Translations under genes and position numbers: made by a program
Part shown: piece after piece, positions 9,333 to 20,938 of the stretch
Position numbering within the stretch: position 1 is the stretch's first letter
Layout: each line of letters opens with the position of its first letter
DNA from: Terebella lapidaria
Lineage: Eukaryota; Annelida; Polychaeta; Terebellida; Terebellidae
Assembly: GCA_949152475.1 (NCBI GenBank)
Contig: OX424555.1
Span: forward strand, 18,184,868 to 18,248,867
Direction of reading: 5' to 3'
Length of the DNA stretch: 64,000 nucleotides
Notes under the pieces: generated by a model
Seen by the model: only the letters and a program-made list of their open reading frames with translations
What the model was told of the DNA's origin: nothing
Databases searched by the model: none

Positions 9333-10633
9333 CTACACTCTAGTATTACATATATGATGTAGCTTTTGATACATTTGGGAAATTCCAAGAAAAGAATAGG
9401 AATATGTTCATAGTTCATTTCCGTCCAAAGAAAAAATCACGCACACAATTCGAATTCCAATTTGCTGACAGTATTTTAGGTAAAGTGGACTCTTATAGGT
9501 ATTTAGGAATTTATTTAGATGAATTTTTGGACTACGATAAATGTACACAAGTGTTAACAGAATCAGCAGGTAGGTTTGAAACTTGAAAATTGTTTGAAAC
9601 TGGAGTTTTACCCGTATTACATTACGGTGCAGAAATATGGGGTTATGGAAGACACATCAGATGTGATACTGTCATTAATAGAGCTATGCGATATCGTTAT
9701 GCCCCTGCGGCTGGTGTACAGGGAGATATGGCCTGGTTGTCTTTAAAGTTTAGACGATACATTCAGATGTTGAAATTCTGGAACATACTTATTCAGTTAG
9801 ACAGCAATAGAATTACCAAAAAAGTATTTTTATGGTGTTATGATAATACAGTTGGTGCGGTGAAATTATGAAAATTTCAGATGAATTAGGTCTAGCACAT
9901 GTTTTTGAATCTAAGTATATTTGATGATGTTGTGGTTTATATGTTGTGGTTTACAACAGGTGTGATGAACGTATGTGTGAAGAATGGAAAACAACTGTAC
10001 AGAAGAAACCAAAGTTAAAAACAAATAGAGAATTTAAATTCGATTTCCAGGTAGAACCCTATATAATTTGCTATAGTTCTAAGTATGTTAGATCTGTATT
10101 TGCACAGTTCAGGTTTGGTATCCTCCCATTGCACAAAGAAACCGGTCGCTTTCAAAATGTATTCGATACAACTGAAGGCATATACAGAAGAATGACAATA
10201 GAAGAAAGAACTTGTAATATATGTAACTCTGGTGAAGTTGAGGATGAGATACATTTCATGTTTGTATGCAAAGGTTATCGAAAAGAAAGGAAACAATTTT
10301 TTTATTTCTGTAAATAATGTGAACCCGACTTTATCATGTTTATTAATATTTCGGATGTCGAGAAATTGAAGTACAGTATGAGTCATAACTGGAAATTGTG
10401 TGCAAAATATATGCAGCTATGGAAAAAACAAAAAAGTATTGTATACAAATAATGATGTTGTCAGACTACAGATAATCTCTGTTGCACCTACCAAAATTTA
10501 GGTTCTGGATAGAAGAGTCACTAATAAGTCCTGAAAGGGCTGGATGCTATTTCTCTTTACTGTATGTTCATTGTTGTTATTTTTATACATGCATATGTGA
10601 CTATAATAAACAAATTCATTCATAAAGTACATG
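9333..10633 (+). pseudogene. 3' remnant of a LINE reverse transcriptase (copy B)
   Basis: Identical in the compared stretches to the remnant at 2150-3450, including the same in-frame stop (9584-9586). It therefore duplicated after it died. Confidence 0.75.
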
Positions 10634-10643
10634 TTGCTGCAAC

Positions 10644-11412
10644 ATGATTATGGTTCAAACAGTACCCATGGTACAGGTGGTGAATGTAAAGTCATCTTCA
10701 GCTTGCTTGACAAATTCACAAACCAAACTCAAAAAGTTGTTTAGTAGGATTGAGAACAATCTGATGATTGATGCATGTGAATTTGTGAAACATGGATACA
10801 CTGAGGATGACTCGGACATTGAAGGTGCCTGTTTTCCAACAGCGATTCGGATTTTGAGATGCATGATGTACCATCTCAAACAGAACACCTCAAACTCATC
10901 AACAAAGTTATCCAAGTGGGACGCAGCTAAACTTGTCCTGTCCAAAGTCACTCCTTTCTATGAAAAAAGGGAACATTCCTATGATTTCACAACGGAAAGC
11001 ATGCGAAAAAATAATCAAAGTTGTGGACGAAAATAACAAGTTGAGAGCGATACCAGTTGCTCGGCGATCAACACCATCCGTTACAGCTGAAGTGCAGATT
11101 GCTCTTAGAGAACTTTCAGAGACATTTATTTGTGGCCATGCAATGCAGAGACACTGGTAAAAAAAAAACCCTGAGGACCTAAAATTTCTGCGGTCTATGA
11201 AGAGCGACCGTGTCGCATCATTCGCCTCAGCAGATAAAGTGTCAGCCCAAAAGTTTGAACACAAGGAAGGCCGAGCTGCAGCAAAATCCCGACAGATCGA
11301 AAAGGCACAGAATATCACTGAAAGCATGTATGCCACAACCAGTGGTGCTAATATCACAGACAGTCAATCCGAAAATGGAAACACACAACGCCAATATGAT
11401 AAGCTATTATGA
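10644..11412 (+). pseudogene. Relic of an unrecognised protein-coding sequence (copy B)
   Basis: Duplicate of the relic at 3461-4229, broken in the same way; family unknown. Confidence 0.4.
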
Positions 11413-11578
11413 ATTTATATGTGCACTTATTATAGTACGCATTTTACATGTCAATGAACTTCATATTAACCAGACAGATACTACCCTATACAGTACGTGG
11501 TTTCATACTGCCCGCGGTCGTTTCACGGAGCCAGAGCTTGCGAGGAATCCGCGAAACGACCAAGGGTAGAATAAAACC

Positions 11579-12408
11579 ATGCACGTATGGGGCGGTATTT
11601 GGTTTATTATATAGCTGATATCTGATTACATTTATCTTTCCTGTTCACCGATTGATGATTCTAATGGAATTTATTCGGTAAAATGTAGGCAATAGCACTC
11701 GAAGGGCTAAAAACTGCTCAGAAAATGGTGAATGGCGTAGGAATACCGAACGACAAGTATGATTACCAGGCAACCGTACGCTATGTAGTACATAATCTTG
11801 TGCATGGTTACTTTCAGTTTGTGAAATTTATGAATGACAACGATCTTTAACGAATCAGAGCAGGGGTGGAGTAAGGATGGTTGCTAGGGTGCAATACGAG
11901 GAAAAGTTTACACTCTGATCGATTCCTATGAATAAGACGGACGGTATCGTCATTCGTAGCTATATAATAAACAAGAGCAGTTTTCAAAAAGTAAGGTGGA
12001 AATACAAAATCCGAAATCTCTATTCATATAAACATGGTCAATCATGTTGGGATGCGTCATGGTTGACCAACGTGGTCAAAGAGTTTCCCGACCGGAAGAA
12101 GAACGTGAAAACAGATAGGGAAACCCTAAAAAATTATATACCTTCCCAAAGAATGCGCAACGTCAGTGTTCCCAGTGAAATGCTTGTTTAAGTTTCCAAA
12201 TCGAATTAACAGTTCGATTTGACGTTCAAGAGACCTAGTCCGTTTCATGTGCTACGTACGTCCATATTGGAGGCGAAACCTTTCCACGGCAACCCCCATT
12301 TACCCCTCTGAAATCATTACTGACTTTGCCTGATAATGTGGAATGCTCAGCATGGCAAGCAATAAAAAACATATGGAAGACTTTGATTAAGCATAAATAG
12401 TTTACTGA
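11579..12408. other. No recognisable gene or repeat
   Basis: Unique-looking sequence between the right copy of the duplicated segment and the Kir stop codon. It should contain the Kir 3' UTR on the minus strand, but I see no canonical AATAAA on that strand. A short plus-strand ORF at 11,928-12,191 has no family features. Confidence 0.5.
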
Positions 12409-14258
12409 TCAGTGTTGATCGGTTTTACAGGGTGTCAGGTGCCCTTTGTGTTGAGAGCTGAAGTCCTTTGCGCTGTCCTCAGCCATGGTCACGGTCACCG
12501 TGTCATGGAAGTACGTGTAGTCGATGGCGTAGAGGCCGCGCGTGGAGCGGGTGAGCAGGGAGCGCAGAGTATGGCCCCAGAGGATCTCGGCGGGCAGATA
12601 GGAGGTCCGTACCTGGAAGCTGGCGCCCGTAACCTCGCCCACGCCCTCCATCACGACTATCAGCTCCCAGTCTTGGAGAAACAGCGTCTCTTCGGTCAGG
12701 TCCCACAGCGGGCTGCGCTCGTCCACGACGTGCACGACGAGAATAGGCCATGCTAGGAACATGAAGTCGCTGCCGCTCTCCGTCGTTACGGGCACGTCCT
12801 GGGTGACGATGGGCAGTCTCTCTCCTTCCTCCGTCGTCTTGCGCCTGGCCAGCAGCACACGAATCGTGACGCCGAGCACCTGGGAGCTCCGCATATCGCC
12901 CACGCGGAACATAAGCATGCGGCGCCCGTCTCGCTGTGTGATCACCGCATTCTTGCTGAACAGTATCGTCTGTGCGCGGCGCTTGGGCCGTGCCATCTTG
13001 GCGAATATAATTCCAGTCAGTATACACTGCATTATGACTCCGAACATTGACTGGATCATGAGGAGAATAGTTGCGAATGGACAGTAGGGTGTGATGGCGC
13101 GTGTCCCGTACCCGATAGTGTGCTGGGTTTCTATAGAGAAGAGCAGTGACGTGGGGAAGTCTGTGACACCTTGGACACACAGCACGTTACTGGCCTCCAG
13201 GCTACTATTGGTGTCATGGTGACCGTACAGTGACCTGCGGTCAATACTGATCAACGCCCACCAGATCAAAGCGAAGAACAGCCAACTGAGCCCAAAAGCC
13301 AGAGCAAAGATCAGGATGTGGTAGCGCCACCTCATCTCAAGCACAGTGGTGAAGAAGTCGTGCAGAAATCGCCACCGCCTGTCTGAGATCTTAGAGTGGA
13401 TGACACGGCACTGACCGTTCTTGGTGATGAGGCGGTCTTCTTCCTTTTTTCTCTTGGCAAAAGATAGCCCACGCTTGGCGAGAGCTTGGATTTTGTGATC
13501 ATGTCGTGCTGAGTTTTTTCCAACAGAATGTAACGTGCGGTTCCAGGTCCCATTCTGATCGTGCGAAGGATGACACGTGACATTATCGGCGTCTATGTTA
13601 ATTCTTACGCACTTGATGTTGTTCTGGTGATCCACGTCCAGTTTGTGCGAGGCGTCTGGTATGTCTGGGGTTGGTTCCTCTGCTATGGTCGGTGCTATGG
13701 CAGGGCCATGCCAGGTACGGGCCGAGTTGTGACGAGTAAGAGTGGCTGCAGGCTGCGACACGTCCACCGGGTTTGGTCCGTAATTCGTCACCTCGAAGTT
13801 ATGTCGGCCGGATATTACGGAGTAACTCCGAGCATATTGCGGCCTTGTGGACGCCTGAACAAGTGTCGTTTCTGAGCTTCTCATGTCTGGAAACGCAACA
13901 ATTAGTCAGTTCATTCGCGGTCTAATCCACCGCACCTTCCAGCTCCTCTACATTTCATACACACGTTCATGTCGACCATCATCCCACACTAAGATATATC
14001 AGAACAAATATATCCCATCTAACTGAAGTATTGAATACTCCGTCTTAATCTGCAGGGACAACGTGAGACCATAGATCACGCACCTGTCAGGGACAAGGAG
14101 TCTGCACCCAGGCCATCGCTGTCCGTGTCCGATAGGAGATGGGTGTCTGAGGTGGGTTCGGTGGTCCGTCTGGGCCGCTCCGTAGTACTGTCGCCCTTCT
14201 CCCCCTCCCCGGCCGGCTCGGTCTCCCGGCGCACCCGCGGTACATGGCATCCCGGCAT
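12409..14258 (-). CDS. Inward-rectifier potassium channel (Kir family), two coding exons
   Basis: Exon 1 is 14,258-14,084 (donor CTGACAG|GTGCGT) and exon 2 is 13,886-12,409 (acceptor TTTCCAG|AC). The 197-bp intron joins in phase, giving about 550 residues. The Kir core begins near residue 210 (RLITKNGQCRV), with a slide helix (FLHDFFTTVLEMRWR), TM1 about 247-269, a pore with TIGYG about 315-319 between conserved Cys residues, TM2, then KMARPKRRAQT (PIP2-contact region) and the full cytoplasmic immunoglobulin-like domain to WELIVVMEGVGEVTG and ILWGHTLRSL. Gln (about 345) occupies the TM2 rectification-controller site where Kir2.1 has Asp. The N-terminus is about 150 residues longer than usual and rich in Ser, Thr and charged residues. 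It lacks clear features of one vertebrate subfamily. A start inside exon 2 (13,884) is possible but would ignore the clean exon-1 join. Confidence 0.93.
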
Positions 14259-14777
14259 TCTGGCGTCAACTCCTAGTGTGGTCCAGTCGCGGGATCATGA
14301 TACACTATACGGCCTGAAAGTGCATACGTGTAGGCCTATGATACAGGTTACATGGAAAGATGAGATAAGCCTCAATGTATACCGCTTGATATTAGGGCTA
14401 AAACGTGTTAACCATTGGTATAATTACTATGCGTCAAAACATATTATGTATATGTTTTTGGAGAGAGCATGCTACATGTTCATTACAATTACCGCTGCAC
14501 TGGCCCATGCATCAAGTGAGTGTTTATCGGGTGATAATTTTCATGATGGAGACACAGAGAAGATATAGCGGTCGTTGATGTTATACGTACGGCTATAACT
14601 CATTGTGAACAACGATTTGTATATATTCAGTAGGTTCGGCAACATATTCAATGGTTTATACTTCAGCGTACACTCATTGTTAGTTATATATGCAAGGCAT
14701 ATTTCTCATCATATTTCCCCCTCGTGGTTGTAGCAGTGTGTGATGATTTTATGCTCTACATCTGCATCTACATACTA
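14259..14777. other. Kir upstream region; nothing recognised
   Basis: About 520 bp between the predicted Kir start and a foldback element. It should include the Kir 5' UTR and promoter on the minus strand, but I see no clear TATA box or initiator. Confidence 0.4.
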
Positions 14778-16198
14778 CGGTGGCTACTATCTGTTTTTTT
14801 TTGGGTTTTTTTTCGGACAAAATTTAAACCTGGCGGTTTTTATGAAAATATTTTACTCCAGACAATAAAATTCACGAGCTAAATTCTTTCCCTCGCGAAT
14901 AATATTGCTGATGCACTTTTATTCTTATATTCACGAATTTCGAGTAATTTGCGAGGAAAATAATTTAGCTTGCGATTTTTATTGCTAAAAGAATTAAATT
15001 CATGAAGAAAAACACGAGTTAAACTATTTACTTCGCGAATAAAATTGCTTTGGCGATTTAATTCGTGAATCTAATAATAAAACTCGCGATTTATATTATC
15101 TCAGTACGGAGCCCCTGAGGTGACATACAAAATATATATATTAATCTGTGCGCACGTGTGACAATTTGTGCGCACGATTTACTAATTCGTGCGCATGAAA
15201 TACTAATTTGTGGCCACAAAATACTAATTTGTGGCCATGAAATACTAATTCGTGGCCACAAAATACTAATTCGTGCGCACGATTTACCAATTCGTGGGCA
15301 TGATTTAATAATTTGTAGGCACGACTTAATAAATCGTGTGCACAATTTAACAATTCGTGGGCATGATTTAAAAATTCGTGGGCATGATTTAACAATTCGT
15401 GTGCATGAATTACCAAACTGTGCGCACAATTTAACAATTCGTGGGCATGATTTAACAATTCGTGTGCATGAATTACCAAACCATGCACACAATTTAACAA
15501 TTTGTGGCCACAAATTAACAATCTGTGGGCAAGATTTACTATTTCGTGTGCACGAAATACTAATTCGTGTGCACGAAATTCTAATTCATGCCCATGAATT
15601 GGTAAATCGTGCCTACAGAGTATACCAATCCGTGGCCATGAAATACTAATTCGTGCGCACGAATTGTTAAATTGTGCGCACGAATTGCTAAATCGTGCGC
15701 ACGAATTGTTAAATCGTGCCCACGGATTGTTAAATAGTGCCCACGGATTAGTTAAGGTAATTTGTGCGCACGAATCGTTGAATCGTGCGCACGAATTACT
15801 GATTTGTGTGCACGAATTAGTATTTTGTGGCCACAAATTAGTATTTCGTGCGCACAAATTGTTAAATCGTGCGCACGAATTATTAAATATTTTCGGATTG
15901 TCACCTCAGGGGCTCCGTATCTCAGCAATATTATTCGCGAGGGAAATAATTTAGTTCACGGATTTTATTGCTAAAAGAATTTAATTCGTGAAAAAACCTT
16001 GCGAATAAATTTGCTTTGGCAATTTAATTCGTGAATATAACAATAAAACTCGCGATTTTTATGGCCTCAGCAATATTATTCACGAGGGAAATAATTTAGC
16101 TCGCGATTTTATTGTTTGGAATAAAATATATTCTATAAAAACGGACAGGTTGAATTTTTTTTCCGAAAATAAAAAACCTTGGCAGATAGTATCCACCG
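14778..16198. mobile_element. Foldback / long-TIR element with TA target duplication
   Basis: The ends are inverted repeats: left begins CGGTGGCTACTATCTG, right ends CAGATAGTATCCACCG, flanked by TA (14,776-14,777 and 16,199-16,200). The arms run about 330 bp with repeated AT-rich stretches containing TTCACGAG/CTCGCGA-type words, up to an inner inverted pair GGAGCCCCTGAGGTGACA and its complement. The centre is a 21-bp palindromic array. No transposase is encoded. TA duplication and TIRs suggest a non-autonomous Tc1/mariner-like or foldback element; the superfamily is inferred. Confidence 0.75.
15140..15895. repeat. 21-bp palindromic tandem array, about 36 units
   Basis: Units have the form TAATTCGTGCGCACGAATTAC with central variants GTGCGCAC, GTGGCCAC, GTGTGCAC and GTGGGCAT. 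The 21-bp period is two turns of B-DNA and a multiple of three, so several frames on both strands stay open and encode meaningless 7-residue repeats (for example NRAHELL). The units are mostly self-complementary, so the array is cruciform-prone. It forms the core of the foldback element. Confidence 0.85.
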
Positions 16199-16200
16199 TA

Positions 16201-17224
16201 ACATTCACAGGATATAAGTAGGCCTACATCTACATACATTCGAACAGCAAGGTCGTTTGTAGGGAAGCGGACTTGTATTCAGTTAAATGTGCATTAAAAT
16301 AAACATTCGTATATAGACGTACACGACGTTTGCAAATCACAATCATTAAAGAAGTAAGTGGATATCACGACTTGATAAGGGGAAACACTCCCCCCCCCCC
16401 CCTCCCTCCGCCCCTCACCTTCACTCTAAGCACATCGCCATGCGGTGAAGATAACTAGCGTTTCTATTTGTATTAAAAATTGTATACACAAGACGTCGGG
16501 TAAAAAGTAAGCCCGGTATATTCAAATACCCCCATACAAAACCTCCCGGGACACGTACCGTAGGGTGTGATGTGATCCGCTACAATATCCAAAGTAATAT
16601 ATCGATGACACTGGATCTCTGCTTTGTTATTATACGCACTTTACAAATGTAAACACCAATGTGTCCGGTGTGTATCAACGTGTCACAGAATGCCCATCTG
16701 TTTCGCGTGGTTACATTCACAGGATATAAGTAGGCCTACATCTACATACATTCGAACAGCAAGGTCGTTTGTAGGGAAGCGGACTTGTATTCAGTTAAAT
16801 GTGCATTAAAATAAACATTCGTATATAGACGTACACGACGTTTGCAAATCACAATCATTAAAGAAGTAAGTGGATATCACGACTTGATAAGGGGAAACAC
16901 TCCCCCCCCCCCCCTCCCTCCGCCCCTCACCTTCACTCTAAGCACATCGCCATGCGGTGAAGATAACTAGCGTTTCTATTTGTATTAAAAATTGTATACA
17001 CAAGACGTCGGGTAAAAAGTAAGCCCGGTATATTCAAATACCCCCATACAAAACCTCCCGGGACACGTACCGTAGGGTGTGATGTGATCCGCTACAATAT
17101 CCAAAGTAATATATCGATGACACTGGATCTCTGCTTTGTTATTATACGCACTTTACAAATGTAAACACCAATGTGTCCGGTGTGTATCAACGTGTCACAG
17201 AATGCCCATCTGTTTCGCGTGGTT
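16201..17224 (+). repeat. 512-bp tandem duplication
   Basis: 16,201-16,712 is repeated at 16,713-17,224 with no difference that I could find, including a 13-nt C run. The left copy starts one base after the TA flank of the foldback element. No coding content is recognised. The identity suggests a recent duplication or an assembly duplicate. Confidence 0.9.
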
Positions 17225-18173
17225 ACACTATACTCGGCCAGTTGATAATGTCGCCTATGTTATCTGCCTGTCATGCGAATTTTGGCCTATTTCTAGTTTC
17301 CGGCTCGGGTAGCACAAGACTCTCAATGTTGTTCTACGGAATGCGCGTGGCAGTAAAATAATGGCGAGAAATTTCGAGGAATATTTCGGGCGCTAGATAA
17401 CGAAGTCCTCTCACTCCTGTGAACATTGTGCACCCGAAAAAGGGAATTTGAACGTTCAAAGCTCAATTATGTACATGTATATCGAACAAACACAGGCCAC
17501 ATCATCGAATTAGTCATTTATACAAACGGCGTCGTGTGACGTATTTAAAACCGTGATCAGGGAGAGTACATGAATTAGGCTCCACTGTATGTAAAAAAAA
17601 ACATCTTTACCAAGTGTAACTGGATGGAATAGAAAACGATATCGAAATAAATATCAATAAATATCACTGAAAATATAGTTCCTATAAGAGACATTGGTTT
17701 GACCGGTTTGAAATGAAAACCTAACGCTGGTAATCTTATAGCCGACTTTCCTGAGCGGAATTCCACAGTGGAATTGTTTATCATCAAAATGATATATATG
17801 CCCGATCTGCCCTCGCACAATATTTGTTCGGTTACTCCGGTGCTGCCGCACAAACCGTTCAATGCAGCAGACTTCCTCTGAGATTTTCGCTTCCTTCACA
17901 TCGGCATGGAAATAATCGAAATGTATAATATCGTTATAAAGCAAGTATAGAATGTTCCTCTCGGGATAGTATTTCCAATGCAAGTATCCGAAGTATAGAC
18001 CGAATTCCTGTAGATCTATTCCACATGAACATGTAACAGGCAACATAATGTATGTATATCCGGTCACCAAAATTGGTTGTATCTTTTTAATGAAAAGAAT
18101 AATTATCAATTTTCAACTTTCTATTTATTACACGACATACCTCGTACTTCACTGCAGATTCATGTTGTTGTTT
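17225..18173. other. No recognised gene
   Basis: A 151-codon minus-strand ORF (17,654-18,109) is the longest open stretch; it has Cys and aromatic residues but no signature I recognise and no supporting splice context. Otherwise AT-rich unique sequence. Confidence 0.4.
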
Positions 18174-18317
18174 TTAGGTTACCAGACCTATGGTCCGATA
18201 ACCTATTGGCATGGCGTTGCGTCCGTCGTCCGTCGTCGTCCGTCGTCGTCGTCCACATTTTTATCTTTTATGTTAACGGGCGATTTTTTTTCTGAAATTT
18301 AGCACAAAAATACTTAA

Positions 18318-18733
18318 GGTAGTCCGCTCCATACAGTGAGGGGAGGGGGTCGAAGAGTTTTTTAAAATGAATAACTGTATCAACATAATCTAGAGCTTCA
18401 AAATGACATATTTTATAGAGTAACTGTTCAGCATCCTAAAACTGAAAAGAAAATAGGGGGTCACCGTATCCGTTCGCATGGAAAACACGATGCAAGATGT
18501 GAATATGGACAAAAAAGTGCAAAAAATGCCATAATTTATGTCATTTTAGGTAAATGTGTGTGATTTCGATCGAATATGTAGAAGAAACGAGCACGGTGAC
18601 CCACTATTTTCTTTTCAGTATTAGGATGCTCATTCTGTTACTCTATAAAATAGAGCATTTTGAAGAGAAAATATTCAAGAAATGACTTTTAAATTGTAAC
18701 TCTTCGTTACCTCAATGTTTGTAGCGGACTACG
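18318..18733. mobile_element. MITE with TTAA target duplication (piggyBac/Kolobok-like)
   Basis: 416 bp flanked by TTAA on both sides (18,314-18,317 and 18,734-18,737). Ends are GGTAGTCCGCT and AGCGGACTACG. The arms, about 170 bp, are imperfect inverted repeats, including the complementary TTTTATAGAGTAAC and GTTACTCTATAAAA. The uninterrupted host sequence is visible in the copy at about 56,355 (reverse strand), supporting insertion into a TTAA. No coding region. Confidence 0.8.
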
Positions 18734-19009
18734 TTAAAGATAATTCAAGAAGGAGGTATTTTTAGTTTATTGATTTTCACATTTATTTCAAAATGGCGGC
18801 CGTTTTCGACGAAAAATGCCTGATTTTGGACTTTGGCGGCCATTTTCTCAAAATCTGTTCAGTATTTTTTTTTTCATTTTGATACATAAGACTCTTCATA
18901 TGTACTCCTATGATGTCTATAAATTTCTTTGTGCTTGAATCGCTCGAAGTGGGCCATTTTGGCCCAAACTCGGCCCAAATGGTACTTTCCCATGTAAAAT
19001 TCTCCTATG

Positions 19010-19690
19010 CTTTATAATGGGACACATTGTGCCTAATATCTCACTTAATATTGAGACTAGAGACTAGGAATCAACTGTGGACTGATAGGAAATGATATAT
19101 GCTGAATATTCCCGTGACCTTGAATTTGATCTTTGACCCCATTCTCAAGGTCAAAGGACAAAATGGCTTATATCTCGCTTATTATCAACTCTACAGCTTA
19201 GGAATCAATTGTGGACATATAGGAAATGATGTATGCTGAATATTCTGATGACCTTAAATTTGACCTTTGACCCCATTTTCAAGGTCATAGGACAAAATGG
19301 CTAATATCTCGCTTGTTGTCGACTTTACAGCTTACGAATCAGTTATGAACATATAGGAAATGATATATGCAAATTATTGTCATGACCTTGAATTTGACCT
19401 TTGACCTCATTTTCAAGGTCACAGGACAAAATGACTAATATCTCACTTATTATCGATTTTACAGCTTAGAATCAATTGTGGACATATAGGAAGTGATATA
19501 TGCTGAATATTCTCGTGACCTTGAATTTGACCTCTGACCTCATTTTCAAGGTCCAAGGACAAACTGGCTCATATCTTGCTCCTCTATTGACTGTATGGCT
19601 TGGGAATCAATTGTGGACATATAGAAAATGATATACACTGAATATTTTGATGACCTTGAATTCGACCTTTGCCTTCATTTTCAAGGCCAC
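19010..19690 (+). repeat. 134-bp satellite, about 5 units
   Basis: The marker TGACCTTGAATTTGACC occurs near 19,115, 19,249, 19,383, 19,516 and 19,651. Each unit also has TGTGGACATATAGGAAATG and an AAGGTCA-containing block. Units often contain TGACCTTTGACCT (perfect at 19,395-19,407), a DR1-type double AGGTCA half-site. Confidence 0.85.
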
Positions 19691-19704
19691 AGCACAAAAT
19701 TTTA

Positions 19705-20155
19705 TCGTTCTATAACTTGGCGTACTTCACCTGGGAGTTAAACGGCAATTTTCTACCAAATTTCAGACTACTATCGCAAAAATGAAAGTGTTGGCAATCT
19801 ACCCCAATGTTAAATTTCAGCCCAAAACTAGATCTCGAGAATCTGAGCATATTAAAGTGTTTGGTCTTCTTTATATCCATCAGTATCCGAAGTATTATTA
19901 TAATGTTGGACCAGAAGACACATTGGGTGTATTCTACACAAACATGTTGATTTCGAAAGATTGCAACGTTACAAAACCGAGCAAATGAACAAGATTTTTT
20001 GCGGACACAGAAATTCAATGATAGGGCTAAATTTAACATTGGGGTAGATTGCCAACTTTCTCAATTTTCGAGATAGAAATCTGAAATTCAGTAGTAAATT
20101 GCCGTTTGACTCCCAGGTGAAATATGCCAGGTTATAGAACGATACCAATTCAGCA
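19705..20155. repeat. Inverted-repeat element, arms about 130 bp
   Basis: The left arm (19,705-19,845) and right arm (20,015-20,150) are imperfect complements sharing CACCTGGGAGT, AAACGGCAATTT and GGCAATCTACCCCAATG. The loop is about 170 bp. A third, unpaired copy of an arm lies at about 27,808-27,960. Probably a non-autonomous foldback repeat; no target duplication was identified. Confidence 0.6.
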
Positions 20156-20938
20156 TCAAACGAATTTCATCGAAAACCAATGTAAACGAGTTTGAAAAAT
20201 CAGAGTATTGTCATTTTGGCAAAGTAGACAGACAAGGAAACATAGTTACTAAACAATAAAGAACGCGTTCAATGATATTCAACTTTTCTCAGCAACAATG
20301 ATCAGATATTGTTCCATCAACACCAATAATGGAATTTACTTATAATATGTCAATTTTGGGAGCACTGTACTTTGCAGTGGTGTATAGACGTCAACAAATT
20401 GATGATATCTCTCACTCTTTAACTTCAGCCCCGAAATATCGCTTGATTACAAGGTGTCAAGTTAATTAATTATTATTGTCTCCCCACAGGGGAGGCTTCC
20501 TTGACGCCTTCTGAGAATCCCATGGAGGGATAGGCCTCTACTCTTCAATCCTGAGGAAAAATCTGTTTTAATGCAGAGTTGAACGTATATGATTGACTTA
20601 ATTATTATAATCTGACAAATACACTCATCGAATGTAGCGATTTCTCGCCGCTTTTCCTGATTATCAACAAGGTGTGCATTCAGCCAACCGGGAATTATTT
20701 TTTCCCTGCTGCCGAGCCATCGCTCACCTCGCACATTCGATCTCGTTACTTTTAATAATCATGTGCATTATGCATTAATTTTTCACTCTCCCATAACGAG
20801 CTAAGTATGGGTTATTGTATTATGAAGAGAACTTTCGCGTACCTATTGTGAGAGCCACCAGGCGAGGCATAATACAGTAACTCATTTATTTACAACTCAC
20901 GCCCAGACAGATTCCAGACACTTGTGTTCAGTGTCTGT
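20156..20938. other. No recognised gene; left flank of second PLE
   Basis: AT-rich sequence without supported ORFs. It includes the left copy of the PLE target duplication (20,921-20,938). Confidence 0.45.

Larger units (their letters stand above)
8786..11578 (+). repeat. 2,793-bp direct repeat, copy B (right of PLE)
   Basis: Same content and order as 1,603-4,395. It starts one base after the PLE 3' end and finishes with ATAAAACC, after which the unique flank ATGCACGTATGG begins. With copy A this gives flank, R, PLE, R, flank. Confidence 0.9.
18174..19690 (+). mobile_element. GGTTACC-family repeat element, copy 1 (3' end not seen)
   Basis: It starts TTAGGTTACCAGACC then TATGGTCCGATAACC, followed by CGTC-rich short repeats, a conserved 'ATGGCGGCCGTTTTCG' block and a 134-bp satellite. 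The same order occurs in reverse at 53,182-56,512 and partly at 23,121, 35,333 and 38,031. No coding capacity. It is interrupted by a TTAA-flanked MITE (18,318-18,733). Confidence 0.75.

Noticed and set aside
1603-11578. 2.8-kb repeats as LTRs or pseudo-LTRs of the PLE
   Set aside because: The truncated PLE copy ends at the same 3' base with a target duplication and no trace of this segment, and the segment holds unrelated dead repeats.
15091-15974. Overlapping long ORFs on both strands encoding 7-residue repeats
   Set aside because: They arise because a 21-bp palindromic unit keeps several frames open; there is no start context or non-repeat domain.
17654-18109. 151-codon minus-strand ORF
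   Set aside because: No recognisable family, no splice or codon support.
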